Below the pieces are notes generated by a model that was given only the letters and a program-made list of their open reading frames with translations, did no database searches and was not told the origin of the DNA. A DNA stretch of 64,000 bases, taken from NCBI RefSeq assembly GCF_004000605.1, contig NZ_CP018911.1, forward strand, positions 2,337,001 through 2,401,000. The letters run 5' to 3'. The first letter of the stretch is position 1. Each line of letters starts with the position of its first letter. Of the stretch, positions 1-9,120 are shown piece after piece. The stretch comes from Glycocaulis alkaliphilus (GTDB taxonomy: Bacteria > Pseudomonadota > Alphaproteobacteria > Caulobacterales > Maricaulaceae). The position numbers and the translations under genes were made by a program.

Positions 1-751
1 ACTTCACGCCATTGCGCTTGCCCGGATTGCCATTCTCGTCGGGGATGAATTTGGGCACCACGAAGAGCGAGATACCCTTCACGCCAGCAGGCGCACCCTC
101 GACGCGGGCGAGCACCAGGTGGATGATGTTCTGGCTCATCGGATGTTCACCGGCCGAGATCCAGATCTTCTGACCGGAGATTTTGTAGGTGCCATCGCCA
201 TTGGGCACCGCCTTGGTGCGCAGCATGCCAAGATCGGTACCGCAATGCGGCTCGGTCAGGTTCATCGTGCCTGACCACTCGCCGGAGATCATTTTGGGCA
301 GGTAGAGCTGCTTCTGCTCGTCAGACCCGCCGACATGGAGCGCCTGTGCGGCGCCCCCCGTAAGGCCCGGATACATGCCGAACGCCATATTGGTGGCCGT
401 CACCATCTCGTTGAAGGCAAGGTTCAGATAGTGGGGCAGGCCCTGCCCGCCATATTCGGGATCGGCAGAGAGTGCCGTCCAGCCACCTTCGGTCAGCTGG
501 TCATAGGCTTCTTTAAAGCCGTTGGGGACTACCACTTCGCCGTCAGGCTGGAGGCGGCAGCCCTCATGATCGCCTACCTTGTTGAGCGGGTAGAGTACGT
601 TCTCGCAGAACTTGCCGCCCTCTTCGAGAATGGCATCGACAATATCGGCGCTGGCATCGGAAAAGCCCGGCAGATTGCTGTATTGCTGGATGTTCAGCAC
701 ATCGTTGAGGACAAAGCGCTGGTCACGGATAGGGGCGCGGTAGCTGGGCAT
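1..751 (-). CDS. Acyl-CoA dehydrogenase, N-terminal part (cut by window edge)
   Basis: FAD-dependent flavoprotein catalysing alpha,beta-dehydrogenation of acyl-CoA in beta-oxidation. About 250 residues are visible from MPSYRAPIRDQRFVLNDVL; the rest lies off the left edge, since these enzymes run to about 590 residues. The N-terminal helical domain is followed by the family signature MNLTEPHCGTDLG and by SGQKIWISAGEH in the middle beta-domain. The ATG at 751 has a GGAG about 8 bases upstream. A MerR-type regulator gene lies 72 bp upstream on the same strand, suggesting a regulated fatty-acid or branched-chain degradation operon. Chain-length specificity cannot be read from this part. Confidence 0.9.
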   Translation of the reverse strand, partial: MPSYRAPIRDQRFVLNDVLNIQQYSNLPGFSDASADIVDAILEEGGKFCENVLYPLNKVGDHEGCRLQPDGEVVVPNGFKEAYDQLTEGGWTALSADPEYGGQGLPHYLNLAFNEMVTATNMAFGMYPGLTGGAAQALHVGGSDEQKQLYLPKMISGEWSGTMNLTEPHCGTDLGMLRTKAVPNGDGTYKISGQKIWISAGEHPMSQNIIHLVLARVEGAPAGVKGISLFVVPKFIPDENGNPGKRNGVK

Positions 752-823
752 GAGGAGTATCTCCGGTATTGATGTCCTGGGTGTGTTCTAGGGGTGCTCC
801 CGCGGGGCGGGCGCATCGAAAAT

Positions 824-1312
824 CTAGGGCTGGTCTGGCGGTCCGACAGACCATTGCATCAGGCGCGCAGCGGCCAGCGCCTCGAAGGCGCGCGCGCGGC
901 GCTTGATGTCTTCAGGCGGATCGCGATCATTGAGGCGCTCCTCCATCCACACGACACCCGCTTCCAGCTCGCCTATCGCATCGTCAATGTCGTCGCGCTG
1001 GCGCTTCAGATCTTCGATGCGCGCGCGAAACCGCAGGATCGAGTTTTCCAGATGCCCGCGGCTGGCATGTTCGGTCGCCTCAAGATCGAGCATTTCCTTG
1101 ATCTCGGCTAGCGAAAACCCGACGCGCTTGCCCCGCAGGATGAGGATAAGCCGGGCCCGGTCCGCAGCCGTATAGAGGCGCGTAGCCCCTTTGCGCTGCG
1201 GCGTTATGAGCCCCTGCTGTTCGTAAAAGCGCAAGGCGCGCGGCGTCACACCGAACGATGCGGCCAGATCGCGGATCGAATAGAGTGTCTCTGCACAGGG
1301 TGACGCCGTCAT
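824..1312 (-). CDS. MerR-family transcriptional regulator, probably of acyl-CoA metabolism
   Basis: 162 residues from the ATG at 1312. The winged-helix MerR head is at residues about 10-78, with the diagnostic TPRALRFYEQQGLITPQR, followed by a dimerisation coiled coil (about 85-130). There is no cysteine-rich metal-binding tail, so a metal sensor is unlikely. Its position just upstream of, and co-directional with, an acyl-CoA dehydrogenase matches the LiuR-like MerR regulators of acyl-CoA degradation; this is inference from context. A longer in-frame start at 1450 was rejected because it runs through the palindromic operator region at 1332-1366. Autoregulation through that site is likely. Confidence 0.85.
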   Translation of the reverse strand: MTASPCAETLYSIRDLAASFGVTPRALRFYEQQGLITPQRKGATRLYTAADRARLILILRGKRVGFSLAEIKEMLDLEATEHASRGHLENSILRFRARIEDLKRQRDDIDDAIGELEAGVVWMEERLNDRDPPEDIKRRARAFEALAAARLMQWSVGPPDQP

Positions 1313-1331
1313 GCACGCACTGTCCGCGAAG

Positions 1332-1366
1332 TTGACGTTCACGTCAACGTCAATTCGAGTTAACGT
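1332..1366. promoter_or_regulatory. Palindromic operator pair upstream of the MerR gene
   Basis: A perfect inverted repeat, TTGACGTTCACGTCAA, lies at 1332-1347, 20 bp before the MerR start. Directly next to it is an imperfect second copy, ACGTCAA-N6-TTAACGT (about 1343-1366). The site lies between the divergent MerR gene and the gene starting at 1450, so it may act on both. The ACGT-centred dyad resembles sites described for LiuR-type MerR regulators; that resemblance is from memory. Confidence 0.6.
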
Positions 1367-1449
1367 CAGACATACTGCATGCCGCCTTGACCGCGCCCCA
1401 ATGGCGCGCTTGGCTCTGCGCCAAGCCTGCGCCGGAGGAAAAACATCCA

Positions 1450-3261
1450 ATGTCTGTCAGCACCATCTTACTGGCTCTGTCCCTCGCGGCAACGCCGCCA
1501 GCCGGGCCGTCGCGGCTTGACCCGACCGACATTGAGGCGCTTGAAGCGCTGCTGCGCGCCATGGATGCCCCGGCAGAGGAGCAGGAGGCAGCCAGTGATG
1601 GGGACACCTCAGACGAGGCCGCTGAGGACGACGCAGTCCTGGAAGATACGGGACTGGACGAGGAAGCTGCAGAAGAAGAAGCCGGAGACGGCAGCGAGGC
1701 GCCAGAGCCGGACGCCGGAGCGGCCGCCGATGACGATGAGCCGGCTCCGGCAGCCTCCGCTGAAGCCAGCCCCGCCCCCTTGCCGCACCGCATGACGCCC
1801 CATGTGGGTATGGACCAGTATGAGGCCGTGCGCGGCTCGGCTTTTGGCAGCGCTCTGGCCCTGAACTGGCAGGTGACTGTCGCGCCGCTGGACGATTCCG
1901 GCGCACCCTATGCGGATGTGGCGTTTGAGGACGAAGCTCACATACAGTCACGCACCTTTTTCGCCGGAAGCAACTGGGCCGGAGAACGCTCGGTCAATGG
2001 CGTCTGGATTTATGATTTCGAGGCAAGCCGCATCCTGCGGCTCGATGCCGCTGGCAGCACCTACACCAACACCTCCGCCTTTGCCGCCGCCCGGCGCAAT
2101 GTTGATATCTACGCCGCCCTCTCGGGCGGCGGTCAGGCAGAGGAAATCGCGTTCGGTCCGCAGACGAGCTTCCACCGCTTCTGGCTGGAGGCAGCGATGG
2201 GTGTCGCCGCTGCGCCGGCCGGCCTGACGCACACCACACGCCCTGCAGACACGGAGGAGGGCGCCCTCTCCGGTGGAACCGTCACAAGCTGGTATCGCGG
2301 CGAGGATAGCCCTGCCATTGCCAGCGCCTGGACAGGGTGCAGCGGCGTGGAAATATCACCCGCCGGGCATCGCACTCTGATTACGGCCTTCGCCCACAGG
2401 CTGGCCATTCATCCTGACATTCTGACGGCCTTGCGCGATGGCGGCGAACCTGTATGCGGCCTGTCATTCACCGTCATAAGCCCCGAAACGCCGCAAGGGC
2501 GGGTCGAGCACTGGCGGCTGGACGGCACCGAACCACTGCCCTTCGACGCCTTCGGATTTGACGAAGCAACCCTTGCCCTCCCCGGTCAGGATCTCATCGA
2601 AGACAGCCTGCGGGAGACCATTGCCTCTGCGCTGAACGGTGGGCTGGGCGATCCACCCTCCCCACCCGATTTCATGGTGGAAATACAGAGCCTGCAGCGC
2701 GAAGACGACTTCGCCGGTGCCTTGCTCACCCTCGTGCAGGAGACCACCCATTTTGATCTATGCCCAGCCGAGACAATCGGTTCGGAGCGCCTCGCATGCG
2801 CCGGTGCCGAAAGGCTCGCCGGGGCAGGGACAGGCGATGCCGGGTTCGAGGCCATATCCGAAGCAACGCAGGCCGCCGGCGAAGGCGCGCACCGTCTCGC
2901 GGTGGAGCGCCTCCTGCCCTACCTGGACCGTGATGGTCACGCAGGCTCGGCCGCCCGCGCCATGGTGGCCCGCCAGCTGATTGAATGGGGCGAAGAAGGG
3001 TTGGCCGAACACCCCGGCCTCGATCCGGCCGGGCTGCTCACCGAGGCGCTGGCGATGGATCCGTTTGCCGCGAACCTCTACTGGCATCTGGCCATGCGCT
3101 ATATGGTAGCCGGGGCGCCCGATGAAGCGTGGTATTTCCTTGATACAGGACGGGCCCTGCCCGGACGCGCGTCCACGCCGACGCTTGGCCAGGCAGAGGC
3201 GCTTGAACAGCGCCTGCGCTTGCTCGCCCCGGCGCTGTTTCCGGGCAATGCAGCACAGTGA
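1450..3261 (+). CDS. Secreted acidic protein of unknown function
   Basis: 603 residues. I chose the ATG at 1450 over an upstream in-frame start because GGAGGA lies 12 bases before it and it begins a signal-peptide-like MSVSTILLALSLAATPPAG. Residues about 40-105 are extremely rich in Asp, Glu and Ala and look disordered. A folded beta-rich segment follows (about 115-400). The C-terminal 170 residues are helical with TPR-like spacing (DPFAANLYWHLAMRYMVAGAPDEAWYF). I recognise no enzyme motif. It is a single gene between the MerR operator and podJ, so context does not give a function. Confidence 0.75.
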   Translation: MSVSTILLALSLAATPPAGPSRLDPTDIEALEALLRAMDAPAEEQEAASDGDTSDEAAEDDAVLEDTGLDEEAAEEEAGDGSEAPEPDAGAAADDDEPAPAASAEASPAPLPHRMTPHVGMDQYEAVRGSAFGSALALNWQVTVAPLDDSGAPYADVAFEDEAHIQSRTFFAGSNWAGERSVNGVWIYDFEASRILRLDAAGSTYTNTSAFAAARRNVDIYAALSGGGQAEEIAFGPQTSFHRFWLEAAMGVAAAPAGLTHTTRPADTEEGALSGGTVTSWYRGEDSPAIASAWTGCSGVEISPAGHRTLITAFAHRLAIHPDILTALRDGGEPVCGLSFTVISPETPQGRVEHWRLDGTEPLPFDAFGFDEATLALPGQDLIEDSLRETIASALNGGLGDPPSPPDFMVEIQSLQREDDFAGALLTLVQETTHFDLCPAETIGSERLACAGAERLAGAGTGDAGFEAISEATQAAGEGAHRLAVERLLPYLDRDGHAGSAARAMVARQLIEWGEEGLAEHPGLDPAGLLTEALAMDPFAANLYWHLAMRYMVAGAPDEAWYFLDTGRALPGRASTPTLGQAEALEQRLRLLAPALFPGNAAQ

Positions 3262-3453
3262 GCCGAATTTAAGGAAACTTTACGCGCCGTTAACCGCATC
3301 GCGGGTTCTTGTTAACCGTTAAGGACGGGGGTGGAACGCCCGTGTGCAACGGATAGCTGTGGAAACACCACATATTGCGGTCAGCGATCCTGTTTACACA
3401 ATATTAACCGTTCCGCTACCCTCGCCCTATCGGGTCGGGAGCGCGTGAGTCGG

Positions 3454-6400
3454 ATGACATCCGGGACACCTTGGAGCGTTAAAGGCATCGACCCGCGCGC
3501 GCGGGCGATGGCCAAGACAGCTGCGCGCCGCCAAGGCATGACGCTTGGCGAATGGCTGAACCGCGTCATCCTTGAAGACGGCCCGCTGTCCAGTGACTGG
3601 TCGGACCGGCTGAGCGCCTTTCCCGGCTTTACTGCATCGCCCGACGGTGTTGGCGGCGGCGGCGATGATGATCTTCACGAAATGATCGCGCGGCTGGGCG
3701 CCCGCATCGAGGCAGCTGAATCGCGCGCGCAACTGGCCATTTCGGGCGTCGATCAGTCAGTAAACGGTCTGGCCCGGCGTCTGGAGCGTATCGAGGACGG
3801 GCTGGAGGACGAGGAAGAATCCACCCAGGCCGCCCTCACCCGCATGCGTGCCAGCCAGGACGAGCTGATGGACCGGCTGCGCAAGCTGGAGCGCAATGGC
3901 GGCAGCGGCGATACTGCGCCGGTACGCGCAGTCGAAGCCGCGCTCGGCAAGGTGGCTGCGCGGCTGTATGAAACCGAACGTGATTTCCGCTCCGAGATTG
4001 ACGGCCTGCTGGACCGTGAGGACCGCCGCAAGGACGGCGCGGAAAAGTCGATCCGCACGCTGGCCGAACGTATCGACGAGGCCGAGCGGCGCACGCGCGC
4101 CGAGGAGCAGTCACTGCGTGATCTTGTGGAGCAGCGCCACAAGGACATGACCAGCGCGCTGGAAGGCGTGCATGACGGCTCCCGGGCCATGCAGCGCCGT
4201 CTGGTGGCAGCGGAAAGCGCGACCTTCCAGGCCGCCGATGCGCTGGCCAAGTCCCATGAGCGTCTCGAAGCGCGCCTTGCCCAGCTGGAGCAGGGCAGCG
4301 GCTCTGCCATGACGCAGGAACAGTTCCAGCAGCGCTTTGACCGGCTCGCGACCGAGCTTGCCGAAGTGATCCGTGATACGCGCCGCGAGTTTGCCGGCCA
4401 GCTTGATGCGCTGGCCCGCTCCGGTGGTCAGGGCGGGCGTTTCGAGCAGGCCCTGCAGGCCACTGAAGCGCGCCTCTCTGCGGCAGAAACGCGTCAGGCC
4501 GATACGCTGGCACGCATCAGCCAGGAAGTATCGCGCCTTGCCCGCGCCATTGACCGGCGCTTCACGGACAATGAAAGCCGTATGGAAGCGCGCCTGCGCG
4601 AAGAGGAGCAGCGCCGCAGCCAGCTTCGCAATCAGGCCGATATTGAAAGCCGTCTTGACGATGTGCGCCGGGAAAGCAGTCATGCTGTCCGGCAGATCGG
4701 CGAACAGGTGGCAAAGCTGGGCGAGACCCTGGCCGAAAGAGTAAGCAATGCCGAGGAACGCTCTGCCAGAGCGCTGGAGGCAGCAGGCGAACGCATGGCC
4801 CGCGTGGTCGAAACACTCGATGCCAATGGCCGCGCCCGGTCAGACGACGATGTGCTTCAGGAGCGCATCGCCGCCTCCGAGGAGCGCACTGCCGCACGCA
4901 TAGCCGAGGCCATGCAGGGCGTGCATGCGCGCCTCGACGCGGCCCGCACCGAAACGTCAGAAGCCCTGTCGCCCGTTCAGCGGGCCATGACGGCGCTGGC
5001 CGAGCGGCTGGAAGCCATCGAGCAGAACGCGCTGCATGAACCGCCGCGGCGCAAAATGCCCGCCGCTGCGTTTGAAAAGCGGGCCGAAAGCGCCAGCGAA
5101 CCCGCGCCGGAAGCCGACAGTTTTGCAAGCCCGCTCAAGCCCCCGCCCGGCCAGCGCGAGGCAGCCCTGCAGGGCGAGTTTGCCATTAGCGGCGCTGGCA
5201 GCTTCGTCGTCGCGGTGGAAGACCCGCTGACCGGCCCGCAGCGCCAGGAGTTTGAACAATCCGCGCAAGACAGCGGCGAGGAAGATGTCTGGCAGGAAGC
5301 ACCCCGGCCAGCGCCCATGCCCGAACCTGCGCGCCGCACACGCGCCGCCCAGGTGCTTGGCGCCACTGCCGACGCTGAATTCCTGTCCGCCGCCCGGCGC
5401 AAGATCCGTACAGGCGGCTCGGATCCGGCGCGCTATGACTATACGGCCGCACAAGCGCCTCAGCCCGAAGGCTCACGCAGCCGCTGGCTGCTGGCCGGTG
5501 TGAGCCTTCTGGGCTTCCTGGCGCTTGGGGCCGCTGCTGCCTTCGTCCTGACCGATGGCTTCAATCGCGGAACCCAAACCGCGCAGAGCGACATCTCGGC
5601 CGAAGCGCTCTCCAGCCTGTTTGCCGATGTGCGCACCGAACCGACCGCTCCGGCAGAACCTGCCAGCGCAGACGAGAGCGCATCAGCAAGCAGCGGCGAG
5701 GCCGCGCCCGCAGACGCGCTGGACGCGCCGGTCGAGGTGAGCGCGGCTCCGGCGCGGCCCGTTCAGACCCCCTCGCCTTCCACGCAGCAGGCAGAAGCCC
5801 CGGCAGTGGTCCAGCCTGCCGCCAACACGCTTCCCGACACGCCGCTTACCCTTGAGGCAGCAGCGACCGCCGGTGATCCGGTTGCCCGCTATCAGCTGGC
5901 GCTCCAGCGCTTTGAGGCAGGGGACACGCAAGGCGGCGTTACGCTGATCCGCAGAGCCGCCGAGCAAGGTGTGCCCGACGCCCAGTTCCGTTATGGCCGC
6001 ATGCTGGAGCGCGGCGAAGGTGTGACCGCTGACCCCGATGCCGGGCGCCAGTGGATGGTGCGTGCTGCAGAAAACGGTCACTTGCGCGCCATGTACGAGG
6101 CAGGCGTCGCCTATGTGAACCAGCCCCCCACCCCCGCCAACCAGCAGGCCGCGGCACGCTGGTTTGAACAGGCCGCCCTGCACGGCATGGGCGACAGCCA
6201 GTTCAATCTCGGCCTGCTGTTTGAAGAAGGCTTTGGCGTGCCGCAAAGCGCCGCTGACGCCTATGCCTGGTTCCTCATCGCAGCAGCGGGCGGAGACAGT
6301 GCCGCCTCCGAGCGCGCCGCCGGCCTGCGCCGTGAACTCTCTGCTGAAGAGCGTGCCGCTGCGGAAGACGCTGCACGCGGTTTCGCACCGCGCACCCTGG

Positions 6401-6642
6401 ATCCACAAGCGCAGGGACGCTACCCCGCCCAGACCTGGGAACAGGGTGCAGGCACGCGCCTGATCGCCCGGGCGCAGGAATTGCTTTTCGCCATGGGCTA
6501 TGGTTCCGGTCAGGCTGACGGGGCTTATGGCCCGCAAACCCGCGAGGCAGTGGTGGCATACCAGCGCGCGCAAGGACTGGAAGCGAGCGGGGCGATAGAC
6601 ACCGCTCTGGTTGCCCGGCTCGAGCGCGGCCCGTCCCGGTAG
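3454..6642 (+). CDS. podJ: PodJ-like polar localization factor
   Basis: 1062 residues, close to Caulobacter PodJ (about 970). The start MTSGTPWSVKGIDPRARAMA followed by MTLGEWLNRVI matches the conserved PodJ N-terminus, which fixes the ATG at 3454. Long cytoplasmic coiled coils run from about 55 to 560, then a Pro/Ala linker, one membrane segment at about 678-700 (WLLAGVSLLGFLALGAAAAF), periplasmic SEL1-type repeats at about 807-955 and a C-terminal peptidoglycan-binding domain (about 1000-1060, GQADGAYGPQTREAVVAYQ). In Caulobacter this protein organises the flagellated pole for pili, holdfast and chemotaxis factors; the same role here is inferred. The upstream region has several TTAA elements and a GANTC site (3447-3451) just before the start. 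Confidence 0.88.
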   Translation: MTSGTPWSVKGIDPRARAMAKTAARRQGMTLGEWLNRVILEDGPLSSDWSDRLSAFPGFTASPDGVGGGGDDDLHEMIARLGARIEAAESRAQLAISGVDQSVNGLARRLERIEDGLEDEEESTQAALTRMRASQDELMDRLRKLERNGGSGDTAPVRAVEAALGKVAARLYETERDFRSEIDGLLDREDRRKDGAEKSIRTLAERIDEAERRTRAEEQSLRDLVEQRHKDMTSALEGVHDGSRAMQRRLVAAESATFQAADALAKSHERLEARLAQLEQGSGSAMTQEQFQQRFDRLATELAEVIRDTRREFAGQLDALARSGGQGGRFEQALQATEARLSAAETRQADTLARISQEVSRLARAIDRRFTDNESRMEARLREEEQRRSQLRNQADIESRLDDVRRESSHAVRQIGEQVAKLGETLAERVSNAEERSARALEAAGERMARVVETLDANGRARSDDDVLQERIAASEERTAARIAEAMQGVHARLDAARTETSEALSPVQRAMTALAERLEAIEQNALHEPPRRKMPAAAFEKRAESASEPAPEADSFASPLKPPPGQREAALQGEFAISGAGSFVVAVEDPLTGPQRQEFEQSAQDSGEEDVWQEAPRPAPMPEPARRTRAAQVLGATADAEFLSAARRKIRTGGSDPARYDYTAAQAPQPEGSRSRWLLAGVSLLGFLALGAAAAFVLTDGFNRGTQTAQSDISAEALSSLFADVRTEPTAPAEPASADESASASSGEAAPADALDAPVEVSAAPARPVQTPSPSTQQAEAPAVVQPAANTLPDTPLTLEAAATAGDPVARYQLALQRFEAGDTQGGVTLIRRAAEQGVPDAQFRYGRMLERGEGVTADPDAGRQWMVRAAENGHLRAMYEAGVAYVNQPPTPANQQAAARWFEQAALHGMGDSQFNLGLLFEEGFGVPQSAADAYAWFLIAAAGGDSAASERAAGLRRELSAEERAAAEDAARGFAPRTLDPQAQGRYPAQTWEQGAGTRLIARAQELLFAMGYGSGQADGAYGPQTREAVVAYQRAQGLEASGAIDTALVARLERGPSR

Positions 6643-6651
6643 GGCGGGGCG

Positions 6652-7593
6652 ATGGACATCTACCTTCCCATTGCGGAAGTCTCGGTAAATATCTTCCTGA
6701 TACTGGGCCTTGGCCTCGCCGTCGGCTTCCTCTCCGGCATGTTCGGGGTTGGCGGCGGCTTCCTGATGACGCCCGTCCTGATCTTTATCGGCATCCCGCC
6801 TCCGGTAGCGGTGGCGACACAGACCAACCAGATCGTCGCCTCATCGGCCTCCGGGGCGATTGCCCATTTCCGGCGCAAGAGCCTTGATCTGAAAATGGGG
6901 CTCTACCTGCTGGCAGGCGGTGTGGTGGGGTCGGTCGGCGGCGTCTGGCTGTTCTCCTTCCTGCAGGCCACCGGCCAGATCAATCTGGTCATCTCGCTGT
7001 GCTATGTCGGCTTTCTCGGCATTATCGGCGGCCTGATGTTCGTGGAGAGCGCAGGCGCGCTCTGGCGGCGCTACCGGCAGGGCAAGACGGGCATCACGCC
7101 GCGTCCGAAGCGGCGCAAGCGCGGCCTGATAGATGCCCTGCCCTTCAAGGTGCGCTTTCCGGTCTCCGGCCTCTATATCAGCCTGATCCCGGTCATCGGC
7201 ATTGGCGCACTGGTCGGCCTGCTGGCGGCCCTGATGGGCGTGGGCGGCGGCTTCGTGATGGTGCCGGCGATGATCTACATCCTGCGCATGCCGACCTCGG
7301 TGGTGATCGGCACATCCCTCTTCCAGATCCTGTTTGTCACAGCGCTGACCACCTTCCTGCAGGCGGCCCAGAACCAGACGGTCGATCTGGTGCTGGCGGC
7401 CCTGCTGATCGTTGGCGGCGTCATTGGCGCGCAGTTTGGCGCCCGTGCGGGCCAGCGCATCCGGGCAGAGGAATTACGCGCAGCGCTGGCCCTTATGGTG
7501 CTGGCGGTCTGCCTCAAACTCGCCTTCGATCTGGTGTCCGATCCGGTCGATATGTTCGAGCTGATGGAGACCACCGGAAGGGCCGCGTCATGA
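6652..7593 (+). CDS. TauE/SafE-family sulfite exporter-like permease
   Basis: 313 residues with about eight hydrophobic helices in two homologous halves. Each half carries the family glycine motif: FGVGGGFLMTPVLIFIGIPP near residue 30 and MGVGGGFVMVPAMIYILRMP near 195. The family exports or imports organosulfur anions (sulfite, sulfoacetate) across the inner membrane; the actual substrate is unknown. It follows podJ by 9 bp and its stop overlaps the next gene in ATGA, so the three genes 6652-8887 probably form one operon. Confidence 0.88.
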   Translation: MDIYLPIAEVSVNIFLILGLGLAVGFLSGMFGVGGGFLMTPVLIFIGIPPPVAVATQTNQIVASSASGAIAHFRRKSLDLKMGLYLLAGGVVGSVGGVWLFSFLQATGQINLVISLCYVGFLGIIGGLMFVESAGALWRRYRQGKTGITPRPKRRKRGLIDALPFKVRFPVSGLYISLIPVIGIGALVGLLAALMGVGGGFVMVPAMIYILRMPTSVVIGTSLFQILFVTALTTFLQAAQNQTVDLVLAALLIVGGVIGAQFGARAGQRIRAEELRAALALMVLAVCLKLAFDLVSDPVDMFELMETTGRAAS

Positions 7594-8393
7594 TCCGCTT
7601 TCTGCTCATGGCGCTGCTGATTACCGGGACGGCCCATGCCGCGCCGGAGGATGAGATACAGCCCGTCGGCATCGTGGCCGCCCTCACCCAGGAAGTGGTG
7701 GAGATACGCTCCAATTTCTCCGGCGCAGACTTTCTGGTCTATGGCGCGGTCACCGGCCTTGCCGAAGGCGACGACATTGTCGTGGTTGTGCGCGGGCCGC
7801 AGGAGGATTTGCGCGTCATGCGCAAGATCCGCACGCTCGGCATCTGGATCAACCGGGCGCCCATCGCCTTTGAAAACATCTACGGGTATTACGCCGTTGC
7901 CTCCACCCGCTCGCTAAGCCAGTTCGCCACCTTCTCGTCACTGCGCCGCGAAGCCATCGGCATGGAGCATTTGCGCCTGTCTGCGCCCGCCCATGAACGC
8001 GAGGAAACGCGCTTTGGCGTAGGCGGCGTGGTGGTCACGGAGCTGGGCGCGGAAATCGTCGATTACCGCCGGGCGGTGGTGCGCAACCGGGCGCGCGACG
8101 GCCTCTACGTGGAATCCCCCGGCGGGGTGGAGATACTCGATGGCGGGCTGTTCCGCGCCGATGTGCGCCTGCCACCCGTAACCCCGGTGGGCGAGTATGC
8201 GCTCGACATCTACCTGTTCCGTGACGGCGTACCCATCGCCAGCCGCCGGACGACGCTGGAGGTGCGCAAGGCCGGGTTCGAGCAGGCCTTGTATGATTTT
8301 GCGCATGATCACGCGCCGCTCTATGGCATGATTGCCGTCATCATCGCGCTCCTGTCAGGATGGGGCGCGGCAGAAGTCTTCCGCCGCAGATAG
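7590..8393 (+). CDS. TIGR02186-family membrane-anchored protein
   Basis: 267 residues. It has a signal peptide (MIRFLLMALLITGTAHAAPE), a periplasmic beta-rich body, and one C-terminal membrane helix (LYGMIAVIIALLSGWGAAEVF). It matches the alphaproteobacterial family TIGR02186, typically encoded next to TauE permeases, as here. The start overlaps the tauE stop in ATGA (7590-7593), indicating translational coupling. A role as periplasmic partner of the permease is inferred from that fixed pairing; biochemical function is unknown. Confidence 0.8.
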   Translation: MIRFLLMALLITGTAHAAPEDEIQPVGIVAALTQEVVEIRSNFSGADFLVYGAVTGLAEGDDIVVVVRGPQEDLRVMRKIRTLGIWINRAPIAFENIYGYYAVASTRSLSQFATFSSLRREAIGMEHLRLSAPAHEREETRFGVGGVVVTELGAEIVDYRRAVVRNRARDGLYVESPGGVEILDGGLFRADVRLPPVTPVGEYALDIYLFRDGVPIASRRTTLEVRKAGFEQALYDFAHDHAPLYGMIAVIIALLSGWGAAEVFRRR

Positions 8394-8404
8394 GAATACC
8401 GACC

Positions 8405-8887
8405 ATGCTCAGACAGCTCAGCGAAGCGCCCGGCACCCCGCTTCTTCTCGGATTTGCCGGTCTGGTGCCGTTCTTCGCCGGCGCATTCGGCATCGCGCTG
8501 GGCGGCCAGGCAGGGCTGCAGGCCGCAAACTTCCTGCCGATTTATGCGGCTGTCGTGCTGTCCTTCCTGGCGGGCGGGCGCTGGACCACCGAGATCGTGC
8601 TGCGCGCCGATGCGCCGCGCACCGGCGTTTTGCTGCTGGCTGTGCTGCTCTCGCTGTCGGGCTGGTTTGCGGTGCTCCTGCAGGTCTGGAACCGGCCTGA
8701 CCTGCCCTTTGATACCGAGCTGGCCGGATGGGGCATTCTGATTGCCGGTTTCGTCATCCAGTATCTGTGGGACCGCGGCGCGGTGCGCGGCGGCACCCTG
8801 CCACGCTGGTATCTGCCCTTGCGGCTGGTGCTGACGCTGGGCGCGGTGATCGGGCTTGGCGCAGCGCTGGCCATACGGGCGATGTAG
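8405..8887 (+). CDS. DUF3429-family inner-membrane protein
   Basis: 160 residues with about five hydrophobic helices. Family features are LLGFAGLVPFFAGAFG, the LSFLAGGRWTTEI segment and the IQYLWDRGA stretch. The ATG at 8405 is 11 bp after the preceding stop, so it probably belongs to the tauE operon. DUF3429 proteins are small membrane proteins with no established biochemistry. Confidence 0.75.
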   Translation: MLRQLSEAPGTPLLLGFAGLVPFFAGAFGIALGGQAGLQAANFLPIYAAVVLSFLAGGRWTTEIVLRADAPRTGVLLLAVLLSLSGWFAVLLQVWNRPDLPFDTELAGWGILIAGFVIQYLWDRGAVRGGTLPRWYLPLRLVLTLGAVIGLGAALAIRAM

Positions 8888-8931
8888 GGGCAACACACAT
8901 CGCGTTTCACCGGCGCAAGCCGGTGCCCAGT

Positions 8932-9106
8932 CTCTTTTTTGTTCCGCAACGCATCCACGTTGCGATGTTCCGCGAAAAGTCGCGGGCGGCCGGTCGGCCT
9001 TGCGGCCCCTGATGGGGCCGTCCTGGCTCCCCGGCGCGCAGCGCCGCAAGCGCGAACGCGCGCCCGAGCTAATGCGAGGCACGACGCACGGATGTGCGGA
9101 GCATCA
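8932..9106. repeat. Mosaic intergenic repeat, copy A
   Basis: About 175 bp lying between converging genes. The left flank (8932-8987) and right flank (9082-9106) are nearly identical to those of copy B at 23465-23640. The left flank contains the hairpins CGCAACG-CATC-CACGTTGCG and CCGCG-AAAAGT-CGCGG; the right flank contains CGCAC-GGAT-GTGCG. The core between flanks is in the opposite orientation to the core of copy B. The bases before it (8908-8931) resemble other short interspersed palindromes common in alphaproteobacteria. Confidence 0.75.
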
Positions 9107-9120
9107 CTAAAAGATAACCT

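Noticed and set aside
6999-7589. Upstream in-frame extension of the TIGR02186 gene through tauE
   Set aside because: It lies inside tauE in another frame; the true start at 7590 begins a clear signal peptide and overlaps the tauE stop.
8908-9116. Short peptides read from the repeat regions (for example ending in GCAEHH)
   Set aside because: They arise from the interspersed repeats, occur in several frames, and lack ribosome-binding sites.
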